Below, piece by piece: positions 17,366 to 25,392 of a stretch of 48,470 nt of DNA. Source of the stretch: Pseudofrankia saprophytica (GTDB lineage Bacteria > Actinomycetota > Actinomycetes > Frankiales > Frankiaceae); contig NZ_KI912266.1 in NCBI RefSeq assembly GCF_000235425.2, positions 1,568,506-1,616,975 on the forward strand, read 5' to 3'. The notes beneath the pieces are model-generated. The model was not told the origin of the DNA. It did not search any database and saw nothing but the letters and a program-made list of their open reading frames with translations. Position numbers and translations under genes: made by a program. The first letter of the stretch is position 1; each line of letters begins with the position of its first letter.

Positions 17366-17401
17366 CAGGTTCTGGCCAGGCCCGGGTCTGGCCAGAACCT
17401 G
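17366..17401 (-). terminator. 14-bp perfect inverted repeat downstream of the DUF5926 gene
   Basis: CAGGTTCTGGCCAG (17366-17379) pairs perfectly with CTGGCCAGAACCTG (17388-17401) over an 8-base loop. It lies 34 bases past the DUF5926 stop in the minus-strand transcript and about 110 bases before the reductase start. No T run follows, as is common for actinobacterial hairpin terminators. An operator for the reductase gene is an alternative. Confidence 0.6.
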
Positions 17402-17434
17402 AACCGGGCCAGATACCAGCCAGGTCAGGGCGTG

Positions 17435-18436
17435 TTAACGCAGCGTCAGGGTGCGGCCCACGACGCCGGCGCGGATGCGACGCTCCTCACTCGTCAGCGG
17501 GCGGCGGTCGGCCAGCACGTCGTCGAGCGCGGAGCGCAGGGCCGCCGCCGGCTCCTCGCAGCTGTCCGCGTCGGCGTCCGGCGCGAGGTCCCAGACCGGG
17601 ACGACGAGCCCGTCGGCTCGGAACGAGCCGACGAAACGCGACCCCTCGCCGACGGTCAACGCGCCGGCGGCGGCGAGCCGGGCGAGCGCGTCGAGCAGCT
17701 GCTCCTCGGCTCCCGCTCCGGCGTGGCCGGCTGCGCCGTCCTCCTCGGCAGGGAACGGCAGCACCCAGCGCAGGTGGACCTTGTCACCGGGATGGGTCCA
17801 GTAGGCGGCTTCGACGGAGCTCAGCCGGGCGGTGGGCACGACCGTGGCGTTCGCCCGTTCGAGGCTGGACTGCACCTCGGCGGACAGGCCGGGAGAGTCG
17901 TCCTCGGCCGGCGGCAGCCACCAGCCGAAGCCGGGGTGCACGGTGATCTCCAGCCGGGCCGGGTCCAGCAGGTCGACGAGGCGGGGGAGGCCGGCGAGCC
18001 CCTGCGGCAGGCGCTCCACCGTGCCCAGCGCGGAGACCGGACCGTCGGCGACGACCGTGCCGGGCTCCGCGGCGAGCGCCGCCAGCAGCGCGCCAGCGAT
18101 GTCCGCCGACGCGTCGAGCCCGGGTGTCAGGGTCTGGGTGGCCAGCAGGATCTCACCGGTGTCCCGGACCAGCGCGGGCGCCGCCTGCGGCAGCATCGTG
18201 CCGATGGTGATCTTGCGGTCGGCGTGCTCGGGGTGCTTGGCGAGATGGTCGGGGTGCAGCGCCAGCGGCGCGGTGGCGCTGGGTACCAGCTCCCGCAGCG
18301 CTACCAGGTCCGGCTCGTCGGCACGGCCGGCGAACGGCCGCAGCACCGGCGCGGGGCGCGTCCTGGCGCCGTGGCAGGCCTTGTAACGGCGGCCCGAGCC
18401 GCAGGGGCACGGCTGGCGCGGTCCCACCTCGGGCAC
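17435..18436 (-). CDS. SEC-C motif, DUF5926 family protein
   Basis: The protein opens with a SEC-C zinc-binding motif, CPCGSGRRYKACHG (about residues 10-23), the same metal-binding module found at the end of SecA. About 310 residues of actinobacterial DUF5926 follow, including LHPDHLAKHPEHADRKITIG, a Trp-rich HPGFGWWLPP and VHLRWVLPFPAEEDG. The function is unknown; it is sometimes labelled SecA-like only because of the zinc motif, and no ATPase motor is present. The start is GTG at 18436, immediately before the motif, without a strong ribosome site, so an alternative upstream start cannot be excluded. It is divergent from the XPB helicase gene. Confidence 0.85.
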   Translation of the reverse strand: MPEVGPRQPCPCGSGRRYKACHGARTRPAPVLRPFAGRADEPDLVALRELVPSATAPLALHPDHLAKHPEHADRKITIGTMLPQAAPALVRDTGEILLATQTLTPGLDASADIAGALLAALAAEPGTVVADGPVSALGTVERLPQGLAGLPRLVDLLDPARLEITVHPGFGWWLPPAEDDSPGLSAEVQSSLERANATVVPTARLSSVEAAYWTHPGDKVHLRWVLPFPAEEDGAAGHAGAGAEEQLLDALARLAAAGALTVGEGSRFVGSFRADGLVVPVWDLAPDADADSCEEPAAALRSALDDVLADRRPLTSEERRIRAGVVGRTLTLR

Positions 18437-18824
18437 GCTGCCGACGGCGCCGCTCGCCGCGGCGGAGGTATGAGGCGGTGGGGCGGTTCGGCGAGCGATG
18501 GCGGGCTCCCGATGTCAAGGACGCAGCCGTTCGGCTGGCGTCCACTGGTCTGGATTGGACTGGATCGGTCTGGATCTCGGCCTCCGGCCGCGGGTGGCTT
18601 CGCCACGATCGCGCGGTCTTCGGTCGAACGTCGTAAGGCTAGGGCATGACCGCCGCTCTACCGCGGACTCGGGCGCTCCTCGGTGCGTGGTCAACCTCTT
18701 GCCCGTCACCGCTACGGTTGGTGGCCGTGCGGTGTCCTTTTCGAGGGCAGGTACCGTCGAGTCATGCTCTTCAGGCCATCCCGGTACGAGGGGTCCCCGG
18801 GATCCCTGCTGGATCGGCGAACCC
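18437..18824. other. 388-bp divergent intergenic region before the XPB gene
   Basis: This is the shared upstream region of the DUF5926 gene (leftward) and the XPB helicase gene (rightward). It contains short CTGGAT/TTGGACTGG direct repeats around 18546-18575 and no recognised RNA. The rightward frame is open from 18498 but carries no helicase-like sequence before 18825, so I treat it as untranslated. Confidence 0.6.
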
Positions 18825-20462
18825 GTGGCTGACGGGCCGCTCATCGTCCAGTCGGACAAGACGCTGCTGCTGGAGGTCGACCACCCGCGCGCGAACGAGG
18901 CGCGGGCGGGAATCGCGCCGTTCGCCGAGCTGGAGCGCTCTCCCGAGCACGTCCACACCTACCGGATCACGCCGCTCGCGCTGTGGAACGCCCGCGCCGC
19001 CGGCCACGACGCCGAGCAGGTCGTCGACGCGCTGGTCACCTACTCCCGGTACGCCGTGCCGCACGCGCTGCTCGTCGACGTGGCCGACACGATGGACCGC
19101 TACGGCCGGCTGCGCCTGGAGAACGACCCGGTGCACGGACTGGTGCTGCGGGCCATCGACCGGGCGGTGCTGGTCGAGGTCACCCGGGCGAAGCGGATCG
19201 CGCCGATGCTCGGCGCGAAGGTCGACGACGACACGGTCATCGTCCATCCGTCCGAGCGGGGCCGGCTGAAGCAGGCGCTGCTCAAGCTCGGCTGGCCGGC
19301 CGACGACCTGGCTGGCTATGTCGACGGCGAGGCCCACGCGATCGAGCTGCACGAGGAAGGCTGGCAGCTGCGTGACTACCAGAAGGGCGCCGTCGCCGGC
19401 TTCTGGGAGGGCGGCTCGGGCGTGATCGTGCTGCCCAGCGGCGCAGGCAAGACGATCGTCGGCGCCGCGGCGATGGCCAGGGCGAGCAGCACCACCCTGA
19501 TCCTCGTCACCAACACGGTCGCCGGCCGGCAATGGCGTAGCGAGCTGCTGAAGCGAACGTCGCTGACCGAGGACGAGATCGGTGAGTACTCCGGGGAGCG
19601 CAAGGAGGTCCGGCCGGTCACGATCGCCACCTACCAGGTCATGACCGCCCGCCGCGGCGGCGAGTACCTGCACCTCGACCTGTTCGGCGCCCGAGACTGG
19701 GGCCTCATCGTCTACGACGAGGTTCACCTGCTGCCCGCCCCGGTGTTTCGGATGACCGCCGACATCCAGTCGCGGCGCCGGCTCGGACTGACCGCGACGC
19801 TCGTGCGCGAGGACGGCCGCGAGGGTGACGTGTTCTCCCTGATCGGCCCGAAGCGGTACGACGCGCCCTGGCGTGAGATCGAGGCGCAGGGCTGGATCGC
19901 GCCGGCCGAATGCACCGAGGTCCGGGTGACTCTCACCGAGGACGAGCGGATGTCCTACGCCGTCGCCGAACCCGACGAGCGTTACAAGATGTGCGCGACC
20001 GCGCTGTCCAAGCACGGCGTCGTCGAACGGCTCGTCCGAAAGCACTCCGACGACCGGGTACTCGTCATCGGCGCCTACCTGGACCAGCTGGAGATGCTCG
20101 GGCGCAACCTCGACGCGCCTGTGATCCAGGGCAGCACCCGTAACAAGGAACGGGAACGACTGTTCGAGGCGTTCCGGACCGGGGAGATCACCACACTGGT
20201 CGTCTCCAAGGTCGCGAACGTCTCGATCGACCTGCCGGAGGCAGGTGTCGCCATTCAGGTCAGCGGCACGTTCGGCTCCCGCCAGGAGGAGGCGCAGCGC
20301 CTCGGCCGCGTGCTACGCCCCAAGGCCGACGGCCGTTCGGCGCATTTCTACACGGTCGTCTCCCGCGACACCCTCGACCAGGAGTACGCCGCCCACCGCC
20401 AGCGCTTCCTCGCCGAGCAGGGCTACGCCTACACCATCGTCGACGCGGCGGACATCGCCTGA
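18825..20462 (+). CDS. XPB/Ercc3-type DNA repair helicase
   Basis: This bacterial XPB is a 3'-5' superfamily 2 DNA helicase of the nucleotide-excision-repair type. With the GTG at 18825 it has 545 residues, close to mycobacterial Ercc3. The order is an N-terminal damage-recognition-like region (PLIVQSDKTLLLEVDHP), the entry LRDYQKGAV, motif I LPSGAGKT (about residue 202), motif II YDEVHLL, motif III LTATLVREDG, and motif VI QRLGRVLRPK. RED-like residues lie in VREDGREGD. It seems complete. It is probably monocistronic, and its customary helicase-associated partner gene is frameshifted and distant in this window. Confidence 0.95.
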   Translation: MADGPLIVQSDKTLLLEVDHPRANEARAGIAPFAELERSPEHVHTYRITPLALWNARAAGHDAEQVVDALVTYSRYAVPHALLVDVADTMDRYGRLRLENDPVHGLVLRAIDRAVLVEVTRAKRIAPMLGAKVDDDTVIVHPSERGRLKQALLKLGWPADDLAGYVDGEAHAIELHEEGWQLRDYQKGAVAGFWEGGSGVIVLPSGAGKTIVGAAAMARASSTTLILVTNTVAGRQWRSELLKRTSLTEDEIGEYSGERKEVRPVTIATYQVMTARRGGEYLHLDLFGARDWGLIVYDEVHLLPAPVFRMTADIQSRRRLGLTATLVREDGREGDVFSLIGPKRYDAPWREIEAQGWIAPAECTEVRVTLTEDERMSYAVAEPDERYKMCATALSKHGVVERLVRKHSDDRVLVIGAYLDQLEMLGRNLDAPVIQGSTRNKERERLFEAFRTGEITTLVVSKVANVSIDLPEAGVAIQVSGTFGSRQEEAQRLGRVLRPKADGRSAHFYTVVSRDTLDQEYAAHRQRFLAEQGYAYTIVDAADIA

Positions 20463-20876
20463 CCACCTCGTCGCGACCACCGGCCTGACCGGCAGTTGCG
20501 CTGCCCGCGTGGGCCCAGCCCGGCGTGCCGTTCCTGCCCGTTCTTGCTCGGCCGGTCCCGGACGGCGGCAAGACCATGAAATCCCGGTCGGCTGGCTAAT
20601 TCGCCTCGTTGGCGTTGGCGCGACCCGCTGCTGGCCTACCGGGACGCCCCCACCAGCCAGTCGAGTTGGTGCGACGTTTGTCGCTGATAGCCGGCCAATC
20701 GCGTAGGCAGTGTTCCCTCAGTGTCGACTGACGACCTGGCCGAGGCTTGATCGATCTTTTGGGTACTCGCTCGGAGTCTGTCCGCAAGATGCTGGGTCGC
20801 ACGAGTGACCAGATAAGTGACATCCGGTAGTGTTCGACCGCAATGGGCGTAGTAACGGGGGTGTCCATTGCGTTTG
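20463..20876. other. 414-bp intergenic region before the TIR module
   Basis: This separates the XPB gene from the first vWA gene, both rightward. It is clearly less GC-rich than the flanks (for example 20741-20870, with TTGATCGATCTTTTGGG and CAGATAAGTGACATCC). It likely holds the promoter of the three-gene module. I see no tRNA, repeat array or convincing terminator hairpin. A long minus-strand frame from the following gene into this region has no family and is rejected. Confidence 0.55.
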
Positions 20877-23495
20877 ATGCCAATCGTGGCGGGGGGCAGC
20901 GCTGCCCTGATGCGCGTCGGGGCGGCGAGTTGCACGCTCATCCTCGCCTTGGGCTTGGCCGCCGGGACGGGCGCCGGTGACCCGGCAGCCGCGGCCACGA
21001 ATCCGGGCGGCGACGGCGCGCGGCTGACAAATCGGCCGACTACATCGCCCGACAGGCCGGAGCAGATTCCAACAGTTGACACAAATGGTGGACCGAAGGC
21101 GCTCGGGCCGCAGCATGATCCCGATCAGCGACCCGTCGACCAGGTGGTTCTGGTGGACGAGTCCGGCTCGCTCGATGACCAGGCGATGGCCTTGGAGAAG
21201 CAGGCGATCGGCCTCATCGCCGCGACCGATCTCGGCGAGGATGACCGCCTCGCCGTCATCGGGTTCGGTAGTCCGCGAGGTCAGAACAGTGGGACCGACA
21301 CGCACTGCGCGCTCGCGGCGATCGAGAACACGAAGAAACTCTCGAGCTGCCTGGGCAAGATCCATCGACGGACCACGGCCGAAGGCAACAACACCGACTA
21401 CCGGGCCGCGCTCAAGGCGGCGACCTCGGCTCTCACGACCGCCGACCAGTCCGGCGAGCCGCGCCGGCGGATTGTGTACCTGCTGACGGACGGCTTCCTC
21501 GACCTCGACAACGATCAGTCGGACAAGTCGAGCCCGGACGACCTCAAGGCGGCCGGCGAAATCGTCGACACGATTTTGCCGGATATCTCCTGGCCAGCTG
21601 GCGTCGAGTTCTGGCCGATCGCGGTCGGGAAGCGTCCACATCGGTATTCCGACCCTGCCGGTTCACCCGTCTTCGCGCTTGACAAGCTGGTCGGCCACGG
21701 CGCTCCGGCTGGCGCGCGGGTCCCGGCCGCGCCCAACTGCGGGAGCACGCCCGCCGAGCGGCGGGTGATCCCCTGGCTCGCGGACAGCGGCCACCTGACC
21801 ATGACCGGGCCGGACGGGCTGCTGACGATGCTCGCGGCGGCTCGTTGCACCAACTGGGGCGCCCGGGCGAGTGGACCAGCTGGCGCCCGCGTGACCGTCA
21901 CCATTCCGGCAGGTACGGCGGAGGCGACGATCACGGTTCTGCCGCAGGCGGGCGGCACGAGCGCCTCGCAACCGCGGTTCCTGATGCCTGACGCCGACGG
22001 GAACGGTGGGACGCGGCCCGCGCCGGACGCCGGCGCCCAGAACGGTGGGCTGTCCGCTTACCTCCGTAGGAGCGTCACCGTGGCCGGGACGGGGACGGTG
22101 GTCAGCCTCCGGATCACCAATCCGCCGCCAGGGGCCTGGACGGTCACCTCCGAGCAGCCGATCACGGTCGTGCCCTCCTGGTCGGTCTCAGCCAGCCTGG
22201 ACATCGACGGGCTGTCGCCCACCCCGGGTACCGAGGTGCCCGTCAAGGTGGTGCTGGCCGGCCAGCGGGACTCGTTTGGAAACCGTGGCCTGATGGACAA
22301 GGTGATGGTGCGGGTCCGCCTGGCCGGGCAGGGCGACGTCAGCCTTTCCGAGAAGGAATCGCCCTTCGTCCCGCTGGGCGACGACGGTCCCGGAGGAGTC
22401 GAGCGGTCCGGCGCTCCGGGGGACGGCGTGTACGGCGGCGCGGTGACGGTTCCTTCAGGAGCGCAGGAACCGTTGGTGTTCGTCGCCGAAGTGAGTGGGA
22501 GCAGCCTGGGCGTTCCCCTGTGTCCTGGCCGGAAGGACCCGGCCAGTTGTGCCCAGACCACGTTCGTGACCAGCATCGCGGGCGGCGTACTCGGAGCTGC
22601 CCTCTGGGCCACCTTCGATGACGCACTTCCCGCGACCGTCCAGCCTGGCGGAGACATCACGGGTACGGTCACCCTCTCGGGAGTCGACCAGGCGAACCCG
22701 CCCAAGATCTTCCTGCAACCGGCCAACGTCGACCCCCGGATGGTCACGGTTGGCAGCGACCCCCAGCCGGCTGGCCCCGGACTGATTCGGATCCAGTACA
22801 CGCTGCACGTGGCCGAAGACGCCCCGCCAGGGCCGCTACGTGGTCTTCTCGAAGTCGACCAGCTCGCCGACGAACGATTCACCCGCCTCAAGTGGCGTGA
22901 CCTGGGCGCCGTGACCGTCCAGCCCAGCCGGCAAGGCGAGCCCGCTCAACGAGCCGATGGACAACGACTCTCGACCCTGAGCAAGGCCCTCATTGGTGTC
23001 GTCGCCCTGCTGGTTCTGATCATGGTCTGTGTCTTTGCCTGGTTGAGCCGTCGGTCATGGCTGGCGCTCTGGCGAAAGCTGCTCCACCGTCCGACGCCAC
23101 CAGCCGGCCCGGAGCCGGCGACACCCCCGTCGTGGGCGGATTCCGACCATGGGATCCCGGCGACTGGCCTGACCGTGTACCTGTGGGTCGACGGCGCCAG
23201 GGGCGATCGCTTCGTACCACGCGACCCGGCCGCGGTGGAGCTGGCCTTCAGCGTCTCCGACGAGGACGGTGGCCGGCTCATCGAAGTGGAGCCGGACAGG
23301 GCGGAGTACCGGATTCGTCGGGCGCCCGGAGGTATCGAGTTCCGGCGGCGATCGAACGTCCGATGGCAGGAATTCGACTGGGATTGGGGCGGGATGCTTC
23401 CGGTGTCCGGATCGCGCCGTCGGCTGGAACTCTCCGACGAACGTCGCGGTGACGAGGCGTATCAGCCAGGGCACGCCGACGTGGTGATCGACTGA
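20877..23495 (+). CDS. Membrane-anchored extracellular vWA-domain protein (module 1)
   Basis: About 872 residues. An N-terminal signal peptide (GAASCTLILALGLAAGTGAG) is followed by a von Willebrand A domain with a MIDAS motif: VVLVDESGSL (Asp-x-Ser-x-Ser, about residue 94), the Thr of GNNTDYRAAL, and LLTDGFLD. A Cys pair in THCALAAIENTKKLSSCLG is likely a disulfide. Then come beta-rich extracellular segments ending in LWATFDDALPATVQPGG, one membrane helix (ALIGVVALLVLIMVCVFAWL, about residue 703), and a ~145-residue cytoplasmic tail with WDWGGMLP. It probably senses or binds an extracellular ligand through metal. The starts TTG 20868, ATG 20877 and ATG 20910 are all possible. It ends one base before the TIR gene, so the products act together. 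It is clearly paralogous to the vWA protein at 33439. Confidence 0.85.
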   Translation: MPIVAGGSAALMRVGAASCTLILALGLAAGTGAGDPAAAATNPGGDGARLTNRPTTSPDRPEQIPTVDTNGGPKALGPQHDPDQRPVDQVVLVDESGSLDDQAMALEKQAIGLIAATDLGEDDRLAVIGFGSPRGQNSGTDTHCALAAIENTKKLSSCLGKIHRRTTAEGNNTDYRAALKAATSALTTADQSGEPRRRIVYLLTDGFLDLDNDQSDKSSPDDLKAAGEIVDTILPDISWPAGVEFWPIAVGKRPHRYSDPAGSPVFALDKLVGHGAPAGARVPAAPNCGSTPAERRVIPWLADSGHLTMTGPDGLLTMLAAARCTNWGARASGPAGARVTVTIPAGTAEATITVLPQAGGTSASQPRFLMPDADGNGGTRPAPDAGAQNGGLSAYLRRSVTVAGTGTVVSLRITNPPPGAWTVTSEQPITVVPSWSVSASLDIDGLSPTPGTEVPVKVVLAGQRDSFGNRGLMDKVMVRVRLAGQGDVSLSEKESPFVPLGDDGPGGVERSGAPGDGVYGGAVTVPSGAQEPLVFVAEVSGSSLGVPLCPGRKDPASCAQTTFVTSIAGGVLGAALWATFDDALPATVQPGGDITGTVTLSGVDQANPPKIFLQPANVDPRMVTVGSDPQPAGPGLIRIQYTLHVAEDAPPGPLRGLLEVDQLADERFTRLKWRDLGAVTVQPSRQGEPAQRADGQRLSTLSKALIGVVALLVLIMVCVFAWLSRRSWLALWRKLLHRPTPPAGPEPATPPSWADSDHGIPATGLTVYLWVDGARGDRFVPRDPAAVELAFSVSDEDGGRLIEVEPDRAEYRIRRAPGGIEFRRRSNVRWQEFDWDWGGMLPVSGSRRRLELSDERRGDEAYQPGHADVVID

Positions 23496-23496
23496 C

Positions 23497-25329
23497 ATGA
23501 CCGTGAACATCTTCATCAGCTTCCGCTCGGACGACGATGCTCTCCGGAACGTGCAACGGTTCAAGGAGGATCTCGAGCGTCGCATCGAACTCGCCGAGCT
23601 GGACGCGAAGGTCTTTCTCTCCGCGACCAGTCTGGGCAGCATCGACCGGTGGCAGGATGACCTTAAGTATCAGCTGGACCATTGCCAGGTATTTCTCCCG
23701 CTCGTCTCACCCAACTACTTCACCTCTGACGTCTGTTCCAAGGAGTGGCGACACTTCGAGCGACGGATGGGACGGACCGCGGATCGGCACGGCCTCCTAC
23801 AGCCGATCCTCTGGTCACCCCAGGACTGCGTCAAACTACCTCCGGAAATTTCCTCGATCGACTACGGGATCGCGGGAAAAACGCCGAGGAGGACATACGC
23901 CGAACGCGGCCTCCAGTATTTGATGCAATCTAAGTCGGCAACTTACCAGGATATCCTTCGATCCATCGTCACTCTCATAGGGAACCGTCTCGACCGGGTT
24001 ACTCTCGACTTGAACTCCCGCCTGGACGAGGAGTTCTCCGCGTGGGAGAGGAAATTCGACCCCCACAAGACTCCCGGCCCGCTGGAAATTCTCGTGCATC
24101 ACTCGTCGAGGGCGGCGCTGGACCAGATCGAGGAATTTTCCGACGACCTCGCGAAGTACCTGGGGTTCGTCGGCCGCCCCGGCAGCAAGGTGACTTCGGT
24201 CGATGCCAGTGCTCTGGAGGCCGCGGGAGAATGGCGACGCGACCACCTCGACGAGCTGCGCCGCAGCCACGTGTTCGTCCCGCTCCTGGCGCGAAACTAC
24301 AGCCAGTCTGAGGCGGCATCCAGGGCCTGGTGGCTGTTCGAAGAGAGAATAAAAAAAGTAAACCGGGCGAAGAACGGTCACGACGGCAGCCCCAAGTTCG
24401 TGTTGCCGGTGCTCTGGTCGGAGCGGAGCCTGGTATTCCCCATGCTGGAACAGGAAAAGGTACTCAAGGAGGTACGCGACACATATCAGATCGGCAACAG
24501 TGCGAGCGAGGGGGAGTACGCCAGAGCCGGCCTGCTCGCACTCCAGGAGGACCGGGAGAACTCCTCCTGGTACATCGAGATGATGTGGCTGTTCGCCGAG
24601 CGGATCTCGCGGAGCTTCCCGGGTGGTCAGGCGCCGGAGAGGATCATGCCGCCGGCGCCGTTTGATCCGGGCATGGCGTACTCCCGGTGCGGGAGGTTCT
24701 TCGAGCTGAGACGGGCCAGGAAGCGGAGCACGGCCCGCCCGGTGAGCCTGGTCCGTATGGTCGCGGCCGTCGACGAGCTAGATCCAAACGACTTCGGCGA
24801 GCGTGAGCCGACAGCACGCGCCCGCTACTATGGCGATGATCGGAACGGCTGGAAGCCCTACCGTGGAATCGACCAGAGCCGCACCCCTCTCATTGATCAG
24901 GCTCGTGAGGCGCTTCGAGAGGCCCAGAGGCATGAGGACGCCGACCGCGACGTGATGGAGATCGAAAGAGCCGCGGGCATCGAGGACGCGCTCCAAAGAG
25001 CCGGCTCCTCGACTCCGATCGTCATTGTGGACGCATTCCTTATCGGCTCTGAGGAGCGCAGGGATGCTCTCGGTGAATTTCTCGCCAAATGCGAGTGTGA
25101 AATGCTCGTCCCGAAAAACCCGGAGGATCATCAGGTTGCCGGGATCGTAACCGAAGGCTACGTGGACGAGACGAAAGGAGTGGCCTTCCCAGCGGTACGG
25201 GACTGGGTTGGCAACGGTCGGCACCAGCTCCACATGCCCGAGGACCACCGTGCCTTCTACGCCGCGGTCCTCGGCGCCGCGACTGCCGACGGCCCGCTGC
25301 CGGCGTTTGGCGGTGGCGTCAGTGCCTAG
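23497..25329 (+). CDS. Tandem TIR-domain protein with FxsC-like C-terminus
   Basis: The 610-residue protein begins with a TIR domain (NIFISFRSDDDALRNVQRF; FLPLVSPNYFTSDVCSKEWR). The C-x-x-E at residues 80-83 aligns with the catalytic Glu of TIR NADases, so NAD cleavage is plausible. A second TIR-like unit (GPLEILVHHSSRAA to LLARNYSQSEAASRAWW, about residues 200-285) has Ala where that Glu should be and is probably inactive. The C-terminal third contains ARARYYGDDRNGWKPY and HQVAGIVTEGYVDETKG-like sequence that I recognise as the FxsC C-terminal domain, known from FxSxx-COOH peptide clusters. It is one base from the vWA gene and 63 bp before the ATPase gene. Its codons are unusually AT-rich in places (ATA, AAA, GTA around 24345), hinting at transfer. 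Confidence 0.85.
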   Translation: MTVNIFISFRSDDDALRNVQRFKEDLERRIELAELDAKVFLSATSLGSIDRWQDDLKYQLDHCQVFLPLVSPNYFTSDVCSKEWRHFERRMGRTADRHGLLQPILWSPQDCVKLPPEISSIDYGIAGKTPRRTYAERGLQYLMQSKSATYQDILRSIVTLIGNRLDRVTLDLNSRLDEEFSAWERKFDPHKTPGPLEILVHHSSRAALDQIEEFSDDLAKYLGFVGRPGSKVTSVDASALEAAGEWRRDHLDELRRSHVFVPLLARNYSQSEAASRAWWLFEERIKKVNRAKNGHDGSPKFVLPVLWSERSLVFPMLEQEKVLKEVRDTYQIGNSASEGEYARAGLLALQEDRENSSWYIEMMWLFAERISRSFPGGQAPERIMPPAPFDPGMAYSRCGRFFELRRARKRSTARPVSLVRMVAAVDELDPNDFGEREPTARARYYGDDRNGWKPYRGIDQSRTPLIDQAREALREAQRHEDADRDVMEIERAAGIEDALQRAGSSTPIVIVDAFLIGSEERRDALGEFLAKCECEMLVPKNPEDHQVAGIVTEGYVDETKGVAFPAVRDWVGNGRHQLHMPEDHRAFYAAVLGAATADGPLPAFGGGVSA

Positions 25330-25392
25330 CGAGATCGGGCATGGGTCGGCGGCCGGCCAGGCGATGCCATTCAGGCTCAACGGAGAGAGACG

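Noticed and set aside
20718..21641. Long minus-strand open frame (307 codons) opposite the first vWA gene
   Set aside because: It has no family resemblance and a composition typical of a GC-rich shadow frame. The plus-strand vWA gene with signal peptide, MIDAS and membrane helix explains the sequence.
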